This document shows, in pieces, positions 32,313 through 41,011 of a DNA stretch of 56,799 bases. A model generated the notes under the pieces. The model was given only the letters and a program-made list of their open reading frames with translations, did no database searches and was not told the DNA's origin. How positions within the stretch are numbered: the stretch's first letter is position 1; each line of letters starts with the position of its first letter. A program made the position numbers and the translations under genes. This stretch comes from Pseudomonadota bacterium (GTDB taxonomy: Bacteria; Bdellovibrionota_C; UBA2361; OMII01): the NCBI GenBank assembly GCA_026390555.1, contig JAPLFS010000054.1, positions 1 to 56,799 of the forward strand, in the 5' to 3' direction.

Positions 32313-33416
32313 TTAGCCCTCGACTTGAAAACATGGTGAATGGTTACGGCTATTCCAGAGATCTATCGCCTCTGCCAAAGATCGACAAGCGTGCCTATCC
32401 ATAAAGGCTATTAGCCCCTTATTTAAAGCACGCACAACCCCTGGGCCCTGGTAGATTAGCGCAGTATAAAGCTGCACCATGGAGGCCCCAGCAGCAAGCA
32501 TGGCGAGCACGTCCTCGCTCGTAGCGACGCCACCTACACCGATCAGAGACAACTTACCGCCAAGACGCGCGCCGATAAAGCGCACAACTTCGAGCGACCG
32601 CGCACGCAAGGGAGCTCCACTTAATCCACCGGCCTGATCGATACTAGTTACAATTCCCGCACGTCCAAGGGTTGTATTGGTGGCGATAATTCCGGCAACC
32701 GAGCTTTCAAGGCAGCACTCAATTACCTCATCAAGAGCCGCCCAGCTAAGATCGGGTGCAACCTTCACAAAGATCGGACGCTTATATAAATTTACATCAC
32801 TGAGCGCCCTCAGGAGCGCCTGTAGACGTTCTTTCTCCTGAAGCTGTCGTAGGTCCTGAGTATTGGGAGAAGATACGTTTACGGCAACGTAATCAGCGTA
32901 TGGTGCAAGTTGCTCAAACGAGTAGCGATAATCATCGATGGCGCGATCAAGCTCAACGAGCTTGGATTTTCCGATATTTATACCGATCGTAGGTAGCACC
33001 GGAAACCTTGCGCGAATTAGCTTCAAACTCTGCGCAAGCTGATCTGCTCCGTGCGAGGGAAATCCCATGCGATTAATAAGGGCACTATCCTTCGAGAGGC
33101 GAAAGATCCTGGGCTTGGGATTTCCAGCCTGCGCTAGCGCCGTAACGGTACCAAGCTCAAGATGCCCAAAACCTAACCCAGCACACAGCCCTACTAACTC
33201 TGCATTCTTATCTAGCCCCGCAGCAAGACCTATCGGATTAGCACATGATAGTCCTGCAAACTGCACAGCAAGGCGCGCATCCTGCACACCGTATAGGGAA
33301 TGCAGCACAGGTTGAACGATACGACTATTTGCAAGGCGCGCGCCAAAGCGCATCAGATCGTGCGCATTCTCGGGGTCCATTGCAAAGAGTGCGGGCTGAA
33401 TAATAGCTCTATACAT
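32313..33416 (-). CDS. pyrD: Dihydroorotate dehydrogenase (quinone), class 2
   Basis: 367 residues from the ATG giving MYRAIIQPALFAMDPENAHD, the usual class 2 N-terminal amphipathic region; the open frame continues upstream but only inside rimI. FMN and active-site motifs: NPIGLAAGLDKNAE, GFGHLELGTVTA, NRMGFPSHG, VAVNVSSPNTQDLR (catalytic Ser), KVAPDLS, IATNTTLGR and IGVGGVATSEDVLAMLAAGASMVQLYTALIYQGP. It oxidises dihydroorotate at the membrane with ubiquinone in pyrimidine synthesis. Its start overlaps the rimI stop by 8 bp. Confidence 0.93.
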   Translation of the reverse strand: MYRAIIQPALFAMDPENAHDLMRFGARLANSRIVQPVLHSLYGVQDARLAVQFAGLSCANPIGLAAGLDKNAELVGLCAGLGFGHLELGTVTALAQAGNPKPRIFRLSKDSALINRMGFPSHGADQLAQSLKLIRARFPVLPTIGINIGKSKLVELDRAIDDYRYSFEQLAPYADYVAVNVSSPNTQDLRQLQEKERLQALLRALSDVNLYKRPIFVKVAPDLSWAALDEVIECCLESSVAGIIATNTTLGRAGIVTSIDQAGGLSGAPLRARSLEVVRFIGARLGGKLSLIGVGGVATSEDVLAMLAAGASMVQLYTALIYQGPGVVRALNKGLIAFMDRHACRSLAEAIDLWNSRNHSPCFQVEG

Positions 33417-33948
33417 AAACCGTTTGCGCTTTATTATCAGATAACGACTCCCCTGCAGGGTCTGTCTCAACACCCCGCAGTAACTCACGGCGCATCGTAA
33501 GCGCATCCTCTCCGTTATCTGAGTAGTAGTTTCGTCGAAGTCCTGCAACCGCAAAACCACGTCCCTCATAGAGCCTACGCGCTGCGATATTCGACACCCG
33601 CACATCAAGGGTCAAGACCCTTACGCCGTCCAAGCGGGCATAGCGTAAAAAATCCTCCAGGAGAGCGCTGCCTCCACCACGACCACGCCACTGAGGGTCG
33701 ATGCCGAGCGAGACGATATGCGCCTCGTCTAGGACGACGTGCGCAATCAGATAGCCCACCAAGCTTGAATTGATAAAAAGTCCGCGGATACGGGCCAGGG
33801 GGTGTGAAAGCTCCCTCTCAAAGAGCCGCTCTGACCATGCACGTGGATTCCAGGTGGAATCGATCTCAACTAGTCGCGCAAGCCAAATGTGAGAAACCGG
33901 CGCCACCAGGAATGGATCCTGATAGTCGCCGGTTTCACTAGAAGGCAT
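33409..33948 (-). CDS. rimI: Ribosomal-protein-alanine N-acetyltransferase RimI-like (GNAT)
   Basis: About 179 residues from the third possible start (ATG, MPSSETGDY); an upstream ATG (33978) or TTG (33996) is also possible. The GNAT acetyl-CoA motif is IVSLGIDPQWRGRGGGSALL, followed by LDVRVSNIAARRLYEGRGF and LRRNYYSDNGEDALTMRRE, the RimI signature with the Tyr-Tyr and Glu-Asp-Ala sequence. RimI acetylates the N-terminal alanine of ribosomal protein S18. The gene sits between rplT and pyrD in a minus-strand run. Confidence 0.85.
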   Translation of the reverse strand: MPSSETGDYQDPFLVAPVSHIWLARLVEIDSTWNPRAWSERLFERELSHPLARIRGLFINSSLVGYLIAHVVLDEAHIVSLGIDPQWRGRGGGSALLEDFLRYARLDGVRVLTLDVRVSNIAARRLYEGRGFAVAGLRRNYYSDNGEDALTMRRELLRGVETDPAGESLSDNKAQTVYV

Positions 33949-34001
33949 ATCCGGTTTTTCTCTCTCCGGGATCTGCATAAATATTGCGCAGTACAATGGA
34001 T

Positions 34002-34355
34002 CTAATTAAGAGCCGCCCGCGCCTTCTCTGCTACAACAGCAAACGATGCTGGGTCGCTAAAAGCTATCTCCGCAAGCACCTTGCGATCCATCTCTATGTT
34101 AGCTTTTGAAAGACCGCGAATCAGGCTGCTGTAGGTTAGTCCGTTAAGACGAGCTGCTGCATTGATACGAACGATCCAGAGAGAGCGGAAATCACCCTTC
34201 TTGCCGCGTCGATCTCGGTATGCAAACTGCAGTGCCTTCTCGACAGCGAGCTTTGCAAGCCTAAAACAACCGTTGCGTCGGCCACGAAATCCAGAGGCTA
34301 ACTTGAGCCGTCTTTTATGGCGATTCTTGCTTACAGTTCCACGTTTAACTCTCAT
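34002..34355 (-). CDS. rplT: 50S ribosomal protein L20
   Basis: 117 residues, family length. [26 protein letters not shown] is replaced in most L20 proteins by the near-identical GRR-rich basic start; later [20 protein letters not shown] and [13 protein letters not shown] are diagnostic. It binds 23S rRNA early in assembly. It follows rpmI by 28 bp. infC, which usually leads this operon, is not upstream here. Confidence 0.97.
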   Translation of the reverse strand: MRVKRGTVSKNRHKRRLKLASGFRGRRNGCFRLAKLAVEKALQFAYRDRRGKKGDFRSLWIVRINAAARLNGLTYSSLIRGLSKANIEMDRKVLAEIAFSDPASFAVVAEKARAALN

Positions 34356-34383
34356 GACACATCCTAAATAAAATTCAAATAAC

Positions 34384-34581
34384 CTATCCGTATGGCAACA
34401 TGCGTCGCAACGCCGGAATATTGGTCTTGTCTACCAACGTCATCTTAGCGAGGTTTCTCTTGCGCTTAGCGCTCTTCTTACCCGTATTGTGACTATGGCA
34501 GGCGTGTGCACGCTTTACCTTCCCATTCTTGTTGGGAAACATCTTCTTACTAGCGGTTTTGTTCGTCTTCATCTTTGGCAT
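34384..34581 (-). CDS. rpmI: 50S ribosomal protein L35
   Basis: 65 residues. [15 protein letters not shown], then [20 protein letters not shown] and RRMLPYG match L35. Immediately upstream on the same strand is tRNA-Val rather than infC, so rpmI-rplT have been separated from the translation factor gene in this genome. Confidence 0.96.
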   Translation of the reverse strand: MPKMKTNKTASKKMFPNKNGKVKRAHACHSHNTGKKSAKRKRNLAKMTLVDKTNIPALRRMLPYG

Positions 34582-34659
34582 AGAGCCCTCTTAACTACAC
34601 TTTTCCCCGAATCTGATCAAGGGGTGGTCCCCAAGCCTACAATAACGATATTTATAACC

Positions 34660-34736
34660 TGGTAGGCGCACACAGAGTCGAACTGTGGACCTCTTGCTTG
34701 TCGAGCAAGCGCTCTAACCAACTGAGCTATGCGCCT
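34660..34736 (-). tRNA. tRNA-Val (anticodon GAC), apparent C33
   Basis: 77 nt with encoded CCA. The acceptor stem AGGCGCA pairs with TGCGCCT, the D-arm is GCTCAGTTGGTTAGAGC, the anticodon stem CTTGC/GCAAG closes the loop TCGACAA, the variable region is AGGTC, and the T-arm is CACAGTTCGACTCTGTG. With this folding, base 33 is C rather than the near-universal U, and bases 34-36 are GAC. It lies between ctpA and rpmI. Confidence 0.92.
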
Positions 34737-34775
34737 AAAGGTGCGCTCTACTATAGTCTATTGAAGCTATAAAGT

Positions 34776-36188
34776 TCAAGTGCTTGGCGGTTGAGAAACC
34801 TTGAAAACACTGAATGTTTTCAAGAGATCTAAGGCCCGCTGGAACTGATTGTCCCTATGCCCCCAGACCTGAATATCCTCTTTTTCTGGGTCAATAGTGG
34901 TCAGATTTGGGCGGATCGTTCGGGTTTTGTTGATCTTTTTAATTGCATCCCCCTCCTTCGCCGGCTGACCAGCCGAAGATGGATTGCTAATAGCACCAGG
35001 AAGGTCTTCCTCGCGCAGCTCAGAAAGGGGCGAAGGGACTCCAGGCACCGAGTCATCACTAACAGCTTCGACCTCAACCTCGATATCAGGCTTAACGCCA
35101 CGCGCCTGAATCGAATTGCCACTCTTTGTATAGTAAAGCGCGGTAGTAAGGGTCAGAGCGCCCCCGTTCTCAAGCGGCGTGATGGTCTGCACTGATCCCT
35201 TTCCGAATGTCTGTGTGCCGAGAATAATAGCGCGCCCGTGATCCTTAAGCGCGCCAGCTACGATCTCTGAAGCAGAGGCTGAGCCACCGTTTACCAGCAC
35301 AACGATCGGATAATCCGGCTCGGTGCCCTTGCCATGCGCAAAGAACTTCTGCTTCTGCGCGTCAACCCTGCCATCGGTGTACACGATCACGCCCTCTTTG
35401 AGGAACATGTCGCTAACACGCACAGCCTGCGCAAGCAGCCCCCCTGGATTGTTGCGCATATCTAGGATCACTCCACGAATATCGGAGGAGCCACTCTCTT
35501 TACGTAGCGCTGCGAGCGCTGTCTTCAGATCATCCGCCGTGTGCTCCATAAACTGGCTGACACGAACGTATCCGAAACCCTCACCTAGGTAGCGGCTCTT
35601 AACGCTCCTGACAGCGATATTGTCACGGACTATCGTTGTTTCAATCAGCTCTGGAACGCCCTTGCGGCTTAGTGATATCTGAATCGGACTACCCTTTGGC
35701 CCGCGCAAGCGCTTAACAGCATCAACAAGTGAGAACTCCTTCGTATACTTGCCATCGATCTTAACTATAATATCGCCGGGACGAACACCTACCTTCTCGG
35801 CAGGCGATCCCTCCATCGGAGCAACGACAACAAGCAACCCCTCTTTAATAGTAATCTCTATACCAAGCCCACCGAACTCGCCCTTAGTCTGGACCTGCAG
35901 GTCTTGATAGAAATCTGGATCGAGATAACCGCTGTGCGGATCGAGGGTAGCGAGCAATCCTTTAATCGCACCCTCAACTAACTTCTTGTTTTCAACATCA
36001 GAAACGTAGTCGCGCTTTACGACTGAGAGCACATCTGTAAATGTTTTGAGCTCTTCAAAGAGGTTCGTTTTGCTATTCTCGCGCGCGCTTACCTCAGGCA
36101 AACTGCGCCCGCCAAAAACAAGCAAAACTCCGAAGAGTATGCAGATAATGCTGATACATTTCTCGCGCGCCGATAGCTTCGACACCAT
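34776..36188 (-). CDS. ctpA: Carboxyl-terminal processing protease CtpA, S41 family
   Basis: 470 residues. An N-terminal signal or anchor segment (CISIICILFGVLLVFGG, residues 11-27) leads to a helical domain and a PDZ domain (FGGLGIEITIKEGLLVVVAP to VDAVKRLRGPKG). The peptidase domain has the catalytic dyad: Ser305 in NGGSASASE and Lys330 in GTQTFGKGSVQ. It trims periplasmic proteins, often regulators of cell-wall hydrolases. It is downstream of ftsE-ftsX-envC on the same strand, an order that fits joint control of septal peptidoglycan cleavage. A Pro/Ser/Glu-rich tail of about 90 residues has no recognised role. Confidence 0.94.
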   Translation of the reverse strand: MVSKLSAREKCISIICILFGVLLVFGGRSLPEVSARENSKTNLFEELKTFTDVLSVVKRDYVSDVENKKLVEGAIKGLLATLDPHSGYLDPDFYQDLQVQTKGEFGGLGIEITIKEGLLVVVAPMEGSPAEKVGVRPGDIIVKIDGKYTKEFSLVDAVKRLRGPKGSPIQISLSRKGVPELIETTIVRDNIAVRSVKSRYLGEGFGYVRVSQFMEHTADDLKTALAALRKESGSSDIRGVILDMRNNPGGLLAQAVRVSDMFLKEGVIVYTDGRVDAQKQKFFAHGKGTEPDYPIVVLVNGGSASASEIVAGALKDHGRAIILGTQTFGKGSVQTITPLENGGALTLTTALYYTKSGNSIQARGVKPDIEVEVEAVSDDSVPGVPSPLSELREEDLPGAISNPSSAGQPAKEGDAIKKINKTRTIRPNLTTIDPEKEDIQVWGHRDNQFQRALDLLKTFSVFKVSQPPST

Positions 36189-36499
36189 GACTCTACCTCA
36201 AATGGAAATTATCTAAATCGCCCAGCCCTGCGCACTGTCACTGATATAGGATAGGCCTAAGTTTGATGCTGCTCTAATCGATCCAGCACTACCCTCTAGA
36301 CGCTTTATTTCCGAACGCCCACTGCCTACGCTAAGCCCTTGGGTAAGATAAATATCCGCTACCGTAAAGGTACAGGAGTAGACCCCTACAGACAAGAGCT
36401 AAGCATCCAATTTATCAGTTGAATTTGTCGTTTAAAGGGCTTGCCGTCGTAACTATTTACCCCAGTATAACCCTGTAGGTGGTAATTGCGGCTTTCATC
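36189..36499. other. Spacer between envC and ctpA; no confident gene
   Basis: This stretch holds a copy of the GTAACTATTTACCCCAGTA motif at 36449-36469. A 60-codon minus-strand frame (36213-36395) contains the Ser/Gly-rich run GLSVGSGRSEIKRLEGSAGS, but I see no ribosome-binding site or family for it. It may be a promoter region for ctpA. Confidence 0.4.
36449..36469 (+). repeat. Intergenic motif of the TAACTATTNACCCCAGTA family
   Basis: GTAACTATTTACCCCAGTATA. It matches the copies at 23085-23104 and 39637-39657 (both on the opposite strand). It stands 30 bp past the envC stop. Confidence 0.6.
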
Positions 36500-37759
36500 T
36501 CAACGCGAGAGCTGAGGGAGAACAGCCTCCGGATCAACCGGAGCCCCGTTCTTACGCACCTCAAAGTAGAAGTTCCTGCCGCGCTTATCCGGCGCCGCGG
36601 TGACCCCCACAACGTGGTCCTTAGTGACGATATCGCCCTTATTTACCAGGCTACTTCCCAGTCGGCCGTAGAGCGAGTAGCTACGGACACCGTGATCAAT
36701 AATAACAACTGTGTCGTATCCGGGCAGGTTCCCAGCATAGGCTATCTTGCCCCCCAGCACTGCGTGAACATCGCCGCCCTCCTTGGTTGAGAACTCAACC
36801 CCCTTACTGAAAAGAACATCTTTGAAACTCGCAAGCTGCACCTTGCCGAAACGTTGCATAACCTGCCCCTTGACCGGGGCTGCTAGCCCACCAGAGGCCC
36901 CAAATAGCCCGCGAGGATTGATAATAATAGAGCCCTCTGGCTGAATCAGCTCCTTAGGCCCCTCCTCATCCTGCTGTGAATCGGAGTCAGTTGACGCCTC
37001 ATCTGGCGACTCACTGGTCATCGATATAACAACCCTCTCAAGCTCGTTTGCCTCCCTCTTAAGCAACTTAAGCGATCTTTGCGCCTGCTCTCTGCGGCTG
37101 ACTATCTCTTTTGCAATAAGCTTGAGCTCCTTTTGCTTTAGCTCAGCATCCCGACGCCTCACTTGAATCTCGTCACGTAATCTCCGCGCTTCAAAAATAG
37201 AGAGATCTAGCGCCTTGCGGGCTAAGAGAAGCTCCTTTGCAACCCTTTGCAGCCCCATAAACCTCTCCTGATCGCTGTGCCTAACGGAACGGGCGTAGGC
37301 CGAGACCCGCTCGAGCTGTCCCTGCTTAGCTATGCGGAGCTCTAAGGGGGCGCTAGATAGCACCCTCTGAATATACATAAATCGTAGCCGCTTGTTGTTT
37401 TTTTCTTGGGTCTCGGCTACCCGCTCCTCCGCCTCCTGCACCCGCACAATCAACACCTTATGCTCCTGCTCGACCTGCTGAAGCTTCGTTTCAAGTAGCT
37501 GATCATCTAGTTTTAAGCGCTTAATCGTATCGGTAATCTCTTTGCGCCTAGCTAGCAGGCTAGCAAATTCACCCTGAATCCTCTCGATCTCTAGCTCAGA
37601 GGCGTCAACAGCAACTCTAATCTTTTCTAGGTTAGCTGAGGCAGTATCTAGCTCCTGTTGAGCTTCAGCGCAAAACGTAAGAAACAGAGCGACCTGCAGC
37701 GCTAACAAGCCGCTCATTATCCATCTGCAGTATGCCTTTCGGTGCGAGCGTCCGATCAT
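36500..37759 (-). CDS. envC: EnvC-like murein hydrolase activator with degenerate LytM domain
   Basis: 419 residues: a signal peptide (IMSGLLALQVALFLTFCAEA), about 220 residues of coiled coil (from LDTASANLEKIRVAVDASE to about residue 240), a Ser/Asp-rich linker and a C-terminal peptidase M23 fold (GGLAAPVKGQVMQRFG to the end). The zinc-binding residues are missing: the usual HxGxD position reads GVEFS, and the final HxH position reads YGRLG. This is the EnvC pattern, in which the LytM domain activates amidases rather than cutting. It follows ftsX with a 3-bp gap, as in the FtsEX-EnvC complex that couples division to septum splitting. Confidence 0.9.
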   Translation of the reverse strand: MIGRSHRKAYCRWIMSGLLALQVALFLTFCAEAQQELDTASANLEKIRVAVDASELEIERIQGEFASLLARRKEITDTIKRLKLDDQLLETKLQQVEQEHKVLIVRVQEAEERVAETQEKNNKRLRFMYIQRVLSSAPLELRIAKQGQLERVSAYARSVRHSDQERFMGLQRVAKELLLARKALDLSIFEARRLRDEIQVRRRDAELKQKELKLIAKEIVSRREQAQRSLKLLKREANELERVVISMTSESPDEASTDSDSQQDEEGPKELIQPEGSIIINPRGLFGASGGLAAPVKGQVMQRFGKVQLASFKDVLFSKGVEFSTKEGGDVHAVLGGKIAYAGNLPGYDTVVIIDHGVRSYSLYGRLGSSLVNKGDIVTKDHVVGVTAAPDKRGRNFYFEVRKNGAPVDPEAVLPQLSR

Positions 37760-37762
37760 ACG

Positions 37763-38752
37763 CTATGACTCCGCAAGAAATCTCCGCACGGCCAAAAAGC
37801 TCCCCGTCATACCAACAACGGCTCCGGCAAAAAGTATCCATCCGAGGTACGCCAGCTGAAGAAACTGAAACTCAGGAAAGAGCGCTTGCAGCATCTCAGT
37901 TCGAAGAAGCGCATTACGCAACAATACAAAAACAAGGAAGCACCCCGTTGCTGCGATCACGGCTCCGAGCACCCCCTGCACAAGCCCCTCAATCATATAC
38001 GGCGCATAGATCGAACCACGCCGAGATCCTACAAGCTGCATAATCTCTATCTCCATGCGGTGCCCATACAAAGCAAGCTTTATGGTGTTTGCTATGATAA
38101 AACCGGTTATTACCAGCAGGAACACGATGCCAACTATGCCGCCCCCCTTAATCAGGGCAAGGATCTTCTTGAGTTGCTGCACCCCTCCACGGCTATAACG
38201 CACCCCCTCAACCGTAGGATTACCCTTAAAACGCTCAGAGATCTCAAGATAGAGACGTTCAGCCTGCTCTGGACTTGCTGCCCGTATATCAAGCGACGCA
38301 GGTAACGGGTTCTCGTTCTCAAGCCCCTCAAGCATGCCTGCATCATCCCCCAGCATAGTGCGGAAAGATGCCAAAGCTTTGGCCTTGTCGGTATAGGCCA
38401 CCTTTCCACCGGGCATTAATTCCGTCATCTGAGCAGAGAGCTTCTTAATATCTGCCTCTAACGCTGTGTCCTTCAGGAATACCATCACGACCAGCTCTCC
38501 GCCCCCCTTCGAAACAGCCAGCGCGCAATTATGCAGGATCAGCGCAAAGAAACTTAAGAGAAAGAGCGCCACAGAGATGGTAATAACGGTCAGAGCAACC
38601 GTAACCGGAGAACGCTTAAGGTTGTGATAGGCGCGGCGCAAGATATGTCGCACAAACGATAGAAGCGAGACGCGGTGTCCAACCTCACCATCGCCCCAGA
38701 TCTTTGCAAGGCCAATTGAGCTCCTCTCAGGTTGTTCGTGCGCAGGAATCAT
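37763..38752 (-). CDS. ftsX: Cell division ABC transporter permease FtsX
   Basis: 329 residues. A cytoplasmic N-terminus, a first membrane helix (VALTVITISVALFLLSFFALIL), a periplasmic loop with ALASFRTMLGDDAGMLEGLE (the EnvC-binding region in the family), then three helices including IVGIVFLLVITGFIIANTIKL and GVLGAVIAATGCFLVFVLL. With FtsE it senses the divisome and controls EnvC. It overlaps ftsE by 4 bp. Confidence 0.93.
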   Translation of the reverse strand: MIPAHEQPERSSIGLAKIWGDGEVGHRVSLLSFVRHILRRAYHNLKRSPVTVALTVITISVALFLLSFFALILHNCALAVSKGGGELVVMVFLKDTALEADIKKLSAQMTELMPGGKVAYTDKAKALASFRTMLGDDAGMLEGLENENPLPASLDIRAASPEQAERLYLEISERFKGNPTVEGVRYSRGGVQQLKKILALIKGGGIVGIVFLLVITGFIIANTIKLALYGHRMEIEIMQLVGSRRGSIYAPYMIEGLVQGVLGAVIAATGCFLVFVLLRNALLRTEMLQALFPEFQFLQLAYLGWILFAGAVVGMTGSFLAVRRFLAES

Positions 38753-39432
38753 TGCCGCATCCTCCCGGCATGCGAAAAATCACCTATAATCTTACCACGA
38801 TCGAGCACTACGGTGCGCTTATTGAGCTGCTCAATAACAGAGAGGTTATGGGTTGCAACTACAACTGTAACTCCGGCGGCGTTAGCCTCGAGTAAGAGAT
38901 CAAAAACACGTCGACTCATATCTTGATCGAGATTACCGGTAGGCTCATCCGCAAGGATCATACGTGGTTTTCTAATCAGTGCGCGCGCTATGGCAACGCG
39001 CTGCTGCTCCCCTCCTGAAAGGGTTATAGGGTAAGCATCGGCGCGATCTTGCAGCCCCATGGCGTGCAGCAATAAAAGTGCTAGGCGATTACGTTCGCGC
39101 TGACCAACTCCAAGCACCTCAAGCCCGTACGCCACGTTATCGAGCACGCTACGTCTCGGTAAAAGCTTATAATCCTGGAAGATAACTCCGATCCCCTGTC
39201 GCAGCTTGGCAACGCCATCGGTTCCGATCGAAGCGAGATTTCTGCCCCCTACTAAAACCTCCCCCGCACTACCGTGCTCAGCTCCAAAGAGCAGCTTAAG
39301 CAACGTACTCTTTCCAGCCCCACTCGCTCCCGCAACGAAGATAAACTCCCCCTCGCCCACCTTAAGGTCAAGCCCACGTAACGCCGCCTGGTTAGGTGGG
39401 TATATCTTTGAAACACCGTGTAAATGTATCAT
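38749..39432 (-). CDS. ftsE: Cell division ATP-binding protein FtsE
   Basis: 227 residues, normal length. It has Walker [10 protein letters not shown], the Q-loop [15 protein letters not shown], the ABC signature [15 protein letters not shown] and Walker [24 protein letters not shown] with [11 protein letters not shown] is typical of FtsE. First gene of the ftsE-ftsX-envC-ctpA run; its upstream region is shared with the divergent lipoprotein-mla genes and contains the repeat element at 39528-39657. Confidence 0.95.
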   Translation of the reverse strand: MIHLHGVSKIYPPNQAALRGLDLKVGEGEFIFVAGASGAGKSTLLKLLFGAEHGSAGEVLVGGRNLASIGTDGVAKLRQGIGVIFQDYKLLPRRSVLDNVAYGLEVLGVGQRERNRLALLLLHAMGLQDRADAYPITLSGGEQQRVAIARALIRKPRMILADEPTGNLDQDMSRRVFDLLLEANAAGVTVVVATHNLSVIEQLNKRTVVLDRGKIIGDFSHAGRMRQ

Positions 39433-39527
39433 CGCTACTATGTGGATCTTATAAGAATTTCCGAAGAATCTTGCTTGTTGTTTTCAGACCGCGCTACATT
39501 GGTTAAGATGTTAGCCTAATTAAAACT

Positions 39528-39657
39528 GTAACTATCCACCAGGTCAGATCCGTGTGCGTTAGCCCCTATCAAGGGGCGAGGTTACGGAGCCCGGCCAGCA
39601 GCGCAAGATCGAATCCTTATTAACCCCCGCCAAGTTTATACTGGGGTGAATAGTTAA
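39528..39657. repeat. 130-bp element with 13-bp terminal inverted repeats, divergent ftsE / mla promoter region
   Basis: GTAACTATCCACC (39528-39540) and GGTGAATAGTTAA (39645-39657) are inverted copies with two mismatches. Inside are a small hairpin GCCCC-TATCAA-GGGGC and the longer right-end motif TATACTGGGGTGAATAGTTA (39637-39656). It occupies most of the space between ftsE and the plus-strand lipoprotein gene, and its right end lies 19 bp before that gene's ATG. Confidence 0.6.
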
Positions 39658-39676
39658 TTAAAGTTTGAATCATAAT

Positions 39677-40267
39677 ATGTACCCCGTTTTACGCCTCGGC
39701 ACTAGCACCTTATTTATCCTCGCCCCGCTCCTATTCTGGGGATGCGGCGCTGCGGTTAGTGGCCCTCAGGTAGTCAAACTCCCCGTACAGGAGCGCTCCC
39801 TTTCAGATGCTGCGGAGTGCCGATCGACCGAAAAAATAGCCTCCTCACCATATGTTTATCGCTGCGATACGAATCTAGATACCGAGCTGGGCGCACTCTT
39901 TATCTCAACCCTCAAGGACTGCTCGGTTTCAGATAAATTCTCTTTTCAAGCCACAACCCGCCAGCTTTTTGTAGGAATTACCGGGTTGACGGTCATCTCG
40001 CAGGCATCACTCTCCTTCGGCAACAAAAAGGCGCTACACTCCCTGATCACCGGAACCCTGGATGCACAACCGCTCACGGTTTCAACATTTACCTTTCGTG
40101 AGGCGGGGTGTGTGACCGACCTAGTTATCTGGAGGAGCGAGGAGAGCACGGAGGACATGAACCTAATAAGATCTCGCTTCTCTAAGCTCTCTCAAAAGCT
40201 CGCGGAGCACCTTATCTCAACTGACAGCGTCGCTATCGCTGCGGAGCCCGCTCATGCTAAGAGCTAG
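39677..40267 (+). CDS. Hypothetical lipoprotein upstream of mlaE
   Basis: 196 residues from the ATG (an in-frame TTG four codons earlier is possible). Signal peptide with lipobox (LFILAPLLFWGC, Cys at about residue 23). Three further Cys residues (ECRST, YRCDT, KDCSV) and one later (AGCVTD) suggest disulfides in the periplasm. No known domain recognised. Its 3' end overlaps mlaE by 14 bp, so it is translationally coupled to the lipid-transport genes and may be a component of that system, in the place where other Mla systems have soluble or lipid-anchored partners. Confidence 0.65.
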   Translation: MYPVLRLGTSTLFILAPLLFWGCGAAVSGPQVVKLPVQERSLSDAAECRSTEKIASSPYVYRCDTNLDTELGALFISTLKDCSVSDKFSFQATTRQLFVGITGLTVISQASLSFGNKKALHSLITGTLDAQPLTVSTFTFREAGCVTDLVIWRSEESTEDMNLIRSRFSKLSQKLAEHLISTDSVAIAAEPAHAKS

Positions 40268-41009
40268 GGCGCTTACAGCCTCGCTAGGAGCTTACTCGCA
40301 TCTGATCTTAGATGTCGTGCGCGACCTGCTGCGTCACGGAATAAATCTACGCGAAGTAGTGCGGCAGATAGTCTGGATCGGTGTTAGCTCTATCCCGATA
40401 GTTATCCTAACAGCCGTTTTTACCGGTATGGTGCTCGCGCTACAGACTGCCTACGGGCTGCAACGCTTTGGTGCAAAAAACTACGTGGGTAATTTAGTTG
40501 GCCTAGCGCTCGCCAAGGAGCTTGGTCCCGTACTCACCGCAGTGATGGTCTGTGGTCGCGTCGGGGCAGGTATCGCCGCCGAAATCGCCTCGATGGTTGT
40601 TACAGAGCAGGTGGATGCTATGCGCGCACTCGGAGGGGATCCGATTCGACGACTCGTCACACCCCGCATGGTAGCTGGGCTAATCTCGATGCCGCTCCTC
40701 TCTGGCCTGGCCGTTATCACAGGGGTACTTGGTGGCATGACCGTCGCTGTATTTGAGCTTGATATTAGCGCACACCAGTACTACCGCTCGTACCTCTATG
40801 CGGTACAGATTCATGACGTCCTAGAGGGCCTGATTAAGAGCACTGTCTTTGGGCTAATCGTTGTTTCGATCGCATGTTATAAAGGTATGCAGTGCCGCGG
40901 AGGGACGGAGGGGGTTGGTCTAACGACAACCTCGGCCGTTGTTACTGGCTCACTCACGGTTTTAGTCTCGAATTTTTTCATTACAAAACTACTTATAATA
41001 CTTAACTAG
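40254..41009 (+). CDS. mlaE: Lipid-asymmetry ABC transporter permease MlaE
   Basis: 251 residues of mainly membrane helices. TGMVLALQTAYGLQRFGAKNYVG, LAKELGPVLTAVMVCGRVGAGIAAEIASM, EQVDAMRALGGDPIRRLVTPR and YKGMQCRGGTEGVGLTTTSAVV are typical MlaE sequences. It forms the inner-membrane channel for phospholipids between inner and outer membranes. It overlaps the upstream lipoprotein gene, and mlaF follows almost without gap. Confidence 0.95.
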   Translation: MLRARALTASLGAYSHLILDVVRDLLRHGINLREVVRQIVWIGVSSIPIVILTAVFTGMVLALQTAYGLQRFGAKNYVGNLVGLALAKELGPVLTAVMVCGRVGAGIAAEIASMVVTEQVDAMRALGGDPIRRLVTPRMVAGLISMPLLSGLAVITGVLGGMTVAVFELDISAHQYYRSYLYAVQIHDVLEGLIKSTVFGLIVVSIACYKGMQCRGGTEGVGLTTTSAVVTGSLTVLVSNFFITKLLIILN

Positions 41010-41011
41010 TG

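Noticed and set aside
36213-36395. A 60-codon minus-strand frame between envC and ctpA with a Ser/Gly-rich sequence
   Set aside because: It has no ribosome-binding site, no known family and is short. It is mentioned in the spacer entry but not called.
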